Assembly: GCA_009699615.1 (NCBI GenBank)
Contig: WLNV01000072.1
Location: 1-7,395, forward strand
Length of the DNA: 7,395 nt
Reading direction: 5' to 3'
Source of the DNA: Actinomycetota bacterium
GTDB taxonomy: Bacteria > Actinomycetota > Thermoleophilia > Solirubrobacterales > Solirubrobacteraceae
Below the pieces are notes generated by a model. The model saw only the letters and a list, made by a program, of their open reading frames with translations, did not search any database and had not been told where the DNA came from. Both the position numbers and the translations under genes were made by a program. Of the stretch, positions 1-4,676 are shown piece after piece (positions within the stretch are counted from its first letter, which is position 1; each line of letters opens with the position of its first letter).

Positions 1-725
1 CGATGAGCTTCGTCGCCGCATCCTGGGTTCAGCCAACCCTCACCGCCGAGTTCACCGGCGTCGGCGTGACGCGAATGCTTGAGGCGATGCGCGAGGTCTG
101 CCCCGAAGCGCGTTTCTATCAAGCATCGTCGAGCGAGATGTACGGAAAGGTGCTCGAGGTCCCGCAGACCGAGACGACTCCCTTCTATCCGCGCTCGCCG
201 TACGGAGTAGCAAAGGCCTACGGCCACTTCATTACCGTTAACTACCGCGAGTCGTACGACCTCTTTGCTGCTGGAGGAATTCTCTTCAACCATGAGTCGC
301 CGCGCCGCGGCTTGGAGTTCGTCACGCGCAAGATCACATGGCACGCCGCGGCAATCAAGCTCGGCCTCACCGACAAGCTGACACTCGGCAACCTCGACGC
401 TGAGCGCGACTGGGGCTACGCGAAGGATTACGTCGAAGCGATGTGGCTGATGCTGCAGCAGGACACAGCCGACGATTACGTGATCGCTACCAACCAAACG
501 AACTCTGTGCGCGAATGCGTTGAGGTGGCCTTCGACGAGGCCGGCCTCGGCAGCTTTGAACCGTACGTGGAGCTGGACCAGCAGTTCGTCCGCCCGGCAG
601 AGGTGGACCAGCTGATCGGCGACTACGGCAAGGCTGAGCGCGAGCTTGGCTGGACGCCGACGACGAGCTTCGACGAGCTGATCCGGTTGATGGTTCGAGC
701 CGACCTCGAACTGCTCTCCAGCTAA
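1..725 (+). CDS. gmd: GDP-mannose 4,6-dehydratase, 5'-truncated by the window edge
   Basis: Converts GDP-D-mannose to GDP-4-keto-6-deoxy-D-mannose in the cytoplasm, the entry step to GDP-fucose, GDP-rhamnose and related deoxyhexoses. The reading frame is open from base 1. The ATG at position 3 lies in the conserved 'SFVAASW' segment well inside the family fold, so the N-terminal NADP-binding Rossmann part (roughly 85 residues) lies upstream of the window. Numbering from that Met, the active site is visible: S43 and E45 in 'QASSSEMYG' (Ser where some homologues have the catalytic Thr), then Y67 and K71 in 'YGVAK'. The family signature 'GILFNHESPRRG' lies at 92-103, followed by 'VTRKI', 'GNLDAERDWGYAKDYVEAMW' at 129-148 and 'RPAEVD' at 197-202. 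The C-terminus is complete and normal, ending in TAA at 723-725. It overlaps the stop codon of the convergent paralogue. Identification is very secure; the pathway end-product is unknown. Confidence 0.96.
   Translation, partial: MSFVAASWVQPTLTAEFTGVGVTRMLEAMREVCPEARFYQASSSEMYGKVLEVPQTETTPFYPRSPYGVAKAYGHFITVNYRESYDLFAAGGILFNHESPRRGLEFVTRKITWHAAAIKLGLTDKLTLGNLDAERDWGYAKDYVEAMWLMLQQDTADDYVIATNQTNSVRECVEVAFDEAGLGSFEPYVELDQQFVRPAEVDQLIGDYGKAERELGWTPTTSFDELIRLMVRADLELLSS
693..711. terminator. Small hairpin at the convergent gmd/paralogue junction, weak candidate
   Basis: GTTCGAG (693-699) pairs perfectly with CTCGAAC (705-711) around a 5-base loop. It lies 11 bases before the plus-strand stop and, read on the other strand, 10 bases past the paralogue's stop. 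There is no T-tract on either side, so it is not a canonical intrinsic terminator. It may simply reflect the VRADLE codons. It is the only stem of note at this junction. Confidence 0.2.
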
Positions 726-754
726 CCCTCGCTGCGCAAATCGGCGAGGTCGGC
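699..754. repeat. 10-bp inverted repeat spanning the overlapping stops
   Basis: GCCGACCTCG at 699-708 is repeated exactly in inverted orientation at 745-754, separated by 36 bases that contain both stop codons. Each arm encodes the same part of the two paralogous proteins (the 'ADL' near the C-terminus), so the repeat comes from homologous gene ends facing each other. A read-through transcript from either gene could fold here. Confidence 0.55.
722..725. other. Overlapping convergent stop codons
   Basis: The four bases CTAA contain TAA of the plus-strand gmd (723-725) and, read on the minus strand, TAG of its paralogue (722-724). The two coding regions therefore overlap tail to tail by 4 bp and leave no intergenic room for a separate terminator. 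Confidence 0.93.
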
Positions 755-1693
755 CTCGACCATCTCACCGATCATCTGCTCGAAACTGATCTGCCGCTCC
801 CAGCCGAGCTCGCGCTGAGCGCGCGAGGCGTCACCGACCGGCGCGATCGGCTCAGGCGGACGAACAAACGCAGGATCGACCCGAATACTCGAGTCGGACA
901 GGTCAGCGATCCCGGCCGCTGCAAAGGCCGCTTCGACCAGCTGCCCGACGCTGCGCCCCTCGCCGCTCGCCAGCACGTAGTCGCTTGGCTCTTCGGCGCG
1001 CATCGCGAGCACGATTGCAGAGACGATGTCCCGCGCGTCTGACCAGTCACGCTCAGCCGTCAAGTCGCCGAGCACCAGCTCATCCTGCTGCCCGAGCGCG
1101 ATCGCGGCAGCGCCGCGGGTGACCTTGCGCGGCAGGAAATGTGGCGGCCGCCGTGGCGATTCGTGGTTAAAGAGAATGCCCGCGCAAGCGAACAGGCCGT
1201 GATGCTCGCGCATAGTGCGCACAAGCCCCAGGGCAGCGAGCTTCGCAACTCCGTACGGTGAACGCGGCCGCATCGGCGACTCTTCGTTCTGCGGGCTGAT
1301 ATCGGTGTCGCCGAAGACCTCAGCCGATGCCGATACCCAGACTTTGGGCCTCGCGGCGACCGCAAGCGCGGCGGCAAGGATCTCGGCGGTTGAGCCCACG
1401 ATCGCCGCCATTGTCGCGCTCGGGTCGTCCCATGAATCCGGAACGAAGGTGGGCGCGGCGAGATGGTAGATCTCATCGACTCCGCTGGCGACGATTAGGT
1501 TTCGCAGCGAACCTACTTCAAGCAAGTCTCCCTCGACGTATTCGATCTGGTCGGCGACGGCCACCAGATTTTGCGCCTCGCCTGCACTTGGCAACCGGTC
1601 GAAGCCGACAACCTCGTATCCGTCAGCCAACAGTCGCTCGGCCAGATATGAGCCGTCCTGCCCAGCGATTCCTGTGATTAGCGCGCGAGCCAT
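722..1693 (-). CDS. GMD-family SDR nucleotide-sugar dehydratase/reductase, divergent paralogue
   Basis: Extended short-chain dehydrogenase of 323 residues, closest in style to GDP-mannose 4,6-dehydratase. Seen: the nucleotide-binding glycines G8, G11 and G14 in 'GIAGQDGSYL', 'YHLAAPTFVPDSW' at 76-88, catalytic S123, E125, Y147 and K151, 'GILFNHESPRR' at 172-182 and 'GDLTAERDWSDARDI' at 209-223. The sugar-nucleotide signature is therefore kept. The segment after the second beta strand reads 'GFDRLPSAGE' instead of the usual basic R-R loop of GMD, and D32 there suggests NAD(H) rather than NADP(H); that is inference. It could be a second dehydratase, or a 4-reductase of Rmd type acting on the product of the neighbouring gmd. 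The start was set at 1693 because the Rossmann strand begins at once with 'MARALITG'; an upstream in-frame ATG at 1780 would invade the divergent gene. No Shine-Dalgarno is visible. Family certain, substrate uncertain. Confidence 0.9.
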   Translation of the reverse strand: MARALITGIAGQDGSYLAERLLADGYEVVGFDRLPSAGEAQNLVAVADQIEYVEGDLLEVGSLRNLIVASGVDEIYHLAAPTFVPDSWDDPSATMAAIVGSTAEILAAALAVAARPKVWVSASAEVFGDTDISPQNEESPMRPRSPYGVAKLAALGLVRTMREHHGLFACAGILFNHESPRRPPHFLPRKVTRGAAAIALGQQDELVLGDLTAERDWSDARDIVSAIVLAMRAEEPSDYVLASGEGRSVGQLVEAAFAAAGIADLSDSSIRVDPAFVRPPEPIAPVGDASRAQRELGWERQISFEQMIGEMVEADLADLRSEG

Positions 1694-1759
1694 CGGCGGC
1701 CAGCCTAGACGGTCAACCGTTACCGGCGGATTCCGAGCGCCACTGCGATACTTGCCGCA
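1694..1759. promoter_or_regulatory. Divergent promoter region between the GMD paralogue and the WecG-family gene
   Basis: This 66-bp gap separates two divergent start codons and must serve both genes. On the minus strand, TAGGCT (1702-1707) fits the actinobacterial TANNNT -10 pattern and ends 8 bases before the ATG at 1693. On the plus strand, GATACT (1747-1752) is preceded by TG one base upstream, an extended -10 arrangement, and ends 7 bases before the ATG at 1760. These spacings would put transcription starts at or next to the start codons, which suggests leaderless messages. No convincing -35 boxes or Shine-Dalgarno sequences are visible. A short dyad, ACGGT-CA-ACCGT (1709-1720), lies between the two -10 candidates. 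Confidence 0.4.
1709..1720. promoter_or_regulatory. Short inverted repeat, possible operator
   Basis: ACGGT and ACCGT form perfect 5-bp arms around a CA centre. It sits 1 bp upstream of the putative minus-strand -10 hexamer, where a bound regulator would affect that promoter and perhaps the divergent one. Arms this short arise often by chance in G+C-rich DNA. Confidence 0.2.
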
Positions 1760-2566
1760 ATGTCCGAGAGCGCAGCGCAACAGGAACGCCCGGACGCCAA
1801 ACGGCCAGAGTTGCGAGCCGAGGTGATCGACGTTCTTGACGTCCCGATCGCTCTAACCAACTACAGGCAGACACTCGACTGGATCGACGACGCGATCGCC
1901 AGCGACCATCGCGGATATATCTGCGTCGCGCCGGTCCACCTTGTGATGCTTGCGCAGGAGGACTCCGAGCTGGCGGCCGCAGTTAGAGGTGCTGACTTTG
2001 TAGTCCCGGACGGGCAGCCGCTGGTGTGGTCGGTGACGGCGCTCGGCGGCAAGGGTGCAAGTCGCGTGTACGGCCCCGACCTGATGCTCGAAGCCTGCCG
2101 TCGGGCGGCTGAGACCGGAACGAAGATCTATCTATTCGGCGGGCGCGACAGTGCGGCGCTGGACTTACTCAGCGCGACGCTGCGGAAACGCCTCCCCGGG
2201 CTGCAAATCGTCGGCGCCGAAGCCGTTCCATTCCGTCGCGCGACGGAAGCGGAAGAGGCCACCTCGATCGAGAAGATCAACGCGAGTGGCGCCGAAATTG
2301 TCTGGGTCGGGACAGGGCAGCCGCGGCAGGAGCTGTGGATGGCGCGGATGCGGCCGCATCTGGATGCTCAGATTCTGGTTGGCGTCGGAGCGGCTTTTGA
2401 CTTTCACTCCGGCCTCGTCCCTCAGGCTCCGACGCTGCTGCAGGAGGCGGGCCTCGAGTGGGCCTTCCGACTCGTCCAGGAACCGCGGAGGCTCTGGCGA
2501 CGCTACCTCGTCTACAACCCTCGCTTCATCTCCCAGTTTCTCCGCCAGTTGCGCGCGCGGCGCTAG
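1760..2566 (+). CDS. WecG/TagA/CpsF family (GT26) glycosyltransferase
   Basis: Membrane-associated transferase that adds a sugar, in characterised members often N-acetylmannosamine or its uronate, to an undecaprenyl-diphosphate-linked acceptor early in surface-glycan assembly. The 268 residues match the family's usual 240-270. Seen in order: 'VPDGQPLVW' at 82-90 with D84, the probable catalytic Asp; R102 in 'SRVYGPDLM' at 101-109; 'IYLFGGRD' at 123-130; 'VWVGTGQPRQELWM' at 181-194; 'GVGAAFDFHSG' at 208-218; and the C-terminal 'GLEWAFRLVQEPRRLWRRYL' at 231-250, the basic amphipathic tail that in TagA attaches the enzyme to the membrane. At the usual TxN region it reads 'CVAPVHLVM' (55-63), with Pro apparently where Asn is common. 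The ATG at 1760 follows a -10-like hexamer at leaderless spacing and has no Shine-Dalgarno. It is divergent from the GMD paralogue and abuts the convergent epimerase gene end to end. The sugar donor cannot be read from sequence. Confidence 0.93.
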   Translation: MSESAAQQERPDAKRPELRAEVIDVLDVPIALTNYRQTLDWIDDAIASDHRGYICVAPVHLVMLAQEDSELAAAVRGADFVVPDGQPLVWSVTALGGKGASRVYGPDLMLEACRRAAETGTKIYLFGGRDSAALDLLSATLRKRLPGLQIVGAEAVPFRRATEAEEATSIEKINASGAEIVWVGTGQPRQELWMARMRPHLDAQILVGVGAAFDFHSGLVPQAPTLLQEAGLEWAFRLVQEPRRLWRRYLVYNPRFISQFLRQLRARR

Positions 2567-3505
2567 TCAGCGCAGAGCTGCGACGGTCGCGGCAACACCG
2601 GTCTTGAGATCCGTGGTTGCGCTGAAGCCGAGCTCCTCGCGGGCGAGCGAGACGTCGAGCCAGCTGCGCTGGAGGTCGCCTGCGCGGGCATCTGCGAATT
2701 CGGGAACCAGCGGGGCGTCGCCGGGAGCTGCCGCAGCAGTGATCGCCTCGATCAGTTCGAGCACACTCGAATCGATGCCGGTGCCGATGTTGTAGGGACC
2801 ACCGGGGTTTGGCTGCGCGGCGGCGAGCAGGTTGGCGGCAACGATGTCATCGACGAAGGTGTAATCGCGGCGCGCGCTGCCGTCGCCGAAGATCGTTGGC
2901 TGCTCGCCTCTGATGAGGCTTGCGGCGAAGATTGCGATCACCCCGGCCTCGCCGCCCGGGTCTTGGCGTGGACCGTAAACATTGCCGTAGCGGAGCGTCA
3001 CAGTCTCAAGCCCTCGCGCTCGGCTGGCCCAAGCGCAGTAGAGCTCAGCGCACTGCTTGCTCTGTCCGTACGCCGAGACGGGCGCCGCCTCGACGGTCTC
3101 CGGCGTTGGCATCACATCGGTCTCGCCGTAGATCGCGCCGCCGGTCGAAGTGTTGACGAGCCGCCGCGCACCGCTGGCGTGGGCCGCCTCGAGCACGTTG
3201 ATCGTGCCGACAACGTTGACTGAAGCATCGAAGGCCGGGTCGGCGAGTGAACGGCGCACATCGATCTGAGCGGCGCAGTGGAATACGAGCTCGGGGCGAG
3301 CCGCCTCGAAAGCGGCGCTGACGGCGTCGGCGTCGCGGATGTCGAGTTGGTGGAAGCTGGCGCCTGCCGCTAGCGCCGATTCGAGGTTCTGAATCCGCCC
3401 GCTTGAGAGGTCATCAATAACGGCGACTTCGTCGCCGCGCGCCAGCAGCGCGTCGACGACGTTCGAACCGATGAACCCCGCCCCGCCTGTTACCAGTGCC
3501 CGCAT
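2567..3505 (-). CDS. UDP-glucose 4-epimerase-like NAD-dependent epimerase (extended SDR)
   Basis: Predicted cytoplasmic enzyme that inverts C4 of a UDP-sugar (UDP-Glc/Gal, the N-acetyl forms or the uronates) through a transient 4-keto intermediate, supplying a glycosyl donor. The 312 residues fit the compact GalE-like group. Seen: NAD-binding 'GGAGFIGS' at 7-14, acidic D31/D32 at the end of strand two ('VIDDLSSG') as in NAD-dependent members, 'CAAQIDVRRS' at 77-86, catalytic S120/T121 in 'NTSTGGAIYG', Y146 and K150 in 'AYGQSK', 'LRYGNVYGPRQDP' at 171-183, and 'RRDYTFVDD' at 212-220. The ATG at 3505 is fixed by the immediate Rossmann strand. It lies 19 bp downstream of the GT4 gene on the same strand, so the two are probably co-transcribed, though a TANNNT hexamer in the gap may give a second start. 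Its TGA directly abuts the stop of the convergent WecG-family gene. Exact sugar unknown. Confidence 0.93.
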   Translation of the reverse strand: MRALVTGGAGFIGSNVVDALLARGDEVAVIDDLSSGRIQNLESALAAGASFHQLDIRDADAVSAAFEAARPELVFHCAAQIDVRRSLADPAFDASVNVVGTINVLEAAHASGARRLVNTSTGGAIYGETDVMPTPETVEAAPVSAYGQSKQCAELYCAWASRARGLETVTLRYGNVYGPRQDPGGEAGVIAIFAASLIRGEQPTIFGDGSARRDYTFVDDIVAANLLAAAQPNPGGPYNIGTGIDSSVLELIEAITAAAAPGDAPLVPEFADARAGDLQRSWLDVSLAREELGFSATTDLKTGVAATVAALR

Positions 3506-3511
3506 TGGCTG

Positions 3512-3517
3512 ATCGTA
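3512..3517 (-). promoter_or_regulatory. Candidate -10 element before the epimerase gene
   Basis: On the minus strand TACGAT matches four of six consensus -10 bases and fits TANNNT. It ends 6 bases before the ATG at 3505, placing a transcription start at or very near the start codon. The 19-bp gap contains no Shine-Dalgarno sequence. If real, the epimerase has its own leaderless promoter in addition to any read-through from the upstream GT4 gene. Confidence 0.3.
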
Positions 3518-3524
3518 CGCGCTT

Positions 3525-4646
3525 CTAGCCGTCGTAGACGGCGGCGAGTTTGGCGGCTACGACGGCCGGCGAAGCGATCTCTTCGATTCGTTCCGCGTTG
3601 GCGGCGCCGCGTCCTGCGTCGCCCCAGAGCTTCTCGATTGACGCAGTGAGCGACTCGACGTCGCCTGGCGCTGCGAGATCCTCCGCCGGAAGCAGCTCGA
3701 CGAGCGCGCCGGCGCTGGTCGCCGCGACCGGTAGTGCTGCAGCCATCGCTTCGGCGGCGGAGAGACCGAACGTTTCTGCGAAGCGTGATGGGACAACTGC
3801 CAGCGCTGCGCCAGCGCGCAGCCGTGCCAGCTCGTCGTCAGGCACGCGGCCGGCGAAGGTTACGTCGGCGCCGAGCCGCGCGGCCTGAGCGCGCAGCGCG
3901 GCCTGATCGGGGCCATGACCGGTCAAGACGAGCCGCCGCCCGGCGCGGGCGCAGGCCTCAATCGCGATGTCGACGCCTTTGTCGGCTGAGAGCCGCGCCG
4001 AGCAGATCGCGTACTCGCCGCTCTGCGGCGTCGCGCGCTGCGTCGCGGAAGCGACGGGATACGGGATCACCTCTACGCGCGCGCCCGCGAGCGGCGCACC
4101 GAGTTCGTTCAAACGGTTCAGCGTCGTCTGGTTCGCGACAAGAACTACGTCGGCCTCAGCGACCATCCGCGCCGACCAAGCGCTTAACGAACCGGCGTAG
4201 ATGGCGGCTTCGGCGCGCGACCCGCCGCGGCAGTTAAGTCGCACACCGGGGCGCGTGTCGCGGCCGTGGCAGCGGGTGCAGTCGTTGCCGGCGGGGTCAA
4301 GGCAGGTGCCGGCGGCGCAGACGAGGCGGTACTGGTGGAGCGAGAGTACGGTCCGCGCCCCGGCCTTGCGCGCCGCAGCGAGGGCACGCCAGCCAAAACT
4401 CGGGAGCAGGTTGTGGCCGTGAACCACGCGGGCCCCGGTGCGCGCGACTGCACCAGCGACCTCTGCCGGATCAAGGCCACCGCGAGCCAACGCCAGTGCC
4501 GCCGTGCCGCCCGAAAGTGACGCGCTGCTGCGTTCCAAAAGTTCGACCGATTCACCCAAATACTCGGGAATTAGCCGTGAGAGGTCGTCAACAACCCGTT
4601 CTTCACCTCCAAGCGTGCGGTATTGGTTGTGCAAAAGAAGGATCAC
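3525..4646 (-). CDS. GT4-family glycosyltransferase with cysteine-rich insert, GTG start
   Basis: GT-B fold retaining glycosyltransferase of 373 residues, probably adding a sugar to a lipid-linked glycan on the inner face of the membrane. Seen: N-terminal strand 'ILLLHNQYRTLGGEERVV' at 2-19 with the GG acceptor loop; 'VHGHNLLPS' at 75-83; 'LSLHQYRLVC' at 101-110; a cysteine-rich stretch with C110, C115, C123, C126 and C139; 'ICSARLSADKG' at 214-224, where the donor-binding Lys is K223; and 'ETFGLSAAE' at 291-299, the E-x7-E motif of the family, followed by 'AMAAALPVAATSAGALVELL'. The GTG at 4646 was chosen because the first beta strand starts there and the next gene begins 30 bp away on the other strand. 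The frame stays open much further upstream, but that part is antisense to the neighbour and has no recognisable fold. A TTG at 4670 is a less likely start. Sugar and acceptor unknown. Confidence 0.88.
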   Translation of the reverse strand: MILLLHNQYRTLGGEERVVDDLSRLIPEYLGESVELLERSSASLSGGTAALALARGGLDPAEVAGAVARTGARVVHGHNLLPSFGWRALAAARKAGARTVLSLHQYRLVCAAGTCLDPAGNDCTRCHGRDTRPGVRLNCRGGSRAEAAIYAGSLSAWSARMVAEADVVLVANQTTLNRLNELGAPLAGARVEVIPYPVASATQRATPQSGEYAICSARLSADKGVDIAIEACARAGRRLVLTGHGPDQAALRAQAARLGADVTFAGRVPDDELARLRAGAALAVVPSRFAETFGLSAAEAMAAALPVAATSAGALVELLPAEDLAAPGDVESLTASIEKLWGDAGRGAANAERIEEIASPAVVAAKLAAVYDG

Positions 4647-4657
4647 GGCGCCCGGCC

Positions 4658-4667
4658 ACGCTAGCGT
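4658..4667. promoter_or_regulatory. Perfect palindrome with -10-like hexamers on both strands, candidate bidirectional promoter
   Basis: ACGCTAGCGT is its own reverse complement and lies in the only 30 bp separating divergent starts at 4646 (minus) and 4677 (plus). Each strand carries TAGCGT, a TANNNT hexamer: plus at 4662-4667, ending 9 bases before the ATG; minus at 4658-4663, ending 11 bases before the GTG. Predicted starts would leave leaders of only a few bases. There is no Shine-Dalgarno on either side and no clear -35. A palindromic operator is the alternative reading. Confidence 0.4.
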
Positions 4668-4676
4668 CAAACGGCC

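Noticed and set aside
661..680. Tandem near-identical decamers, CGACGAGCTT and CGACGAGCTG
   Set aside because: They lie inside the gmd reading frame, encode ordinary family sequence (TTSFDEL), and number only two copies.
1711..1716. TTGACC on the minus strand resembling a -35 box
   Set aside because: With normal 17-bp spacing its -10 would fall on the start codon of the GMD paralogue (ATGGCT), and it lies only 3 bp from the TAGGCT hexamer, too close to pair with it.
1694..1780. N-terminal extension of the GMD paralogue from an ATG at 1780
   Set aside because: It would overlap the start of the divergent WecG-family gene and add 29 residues with no family match before the Rossmann strand that begins at 1693.
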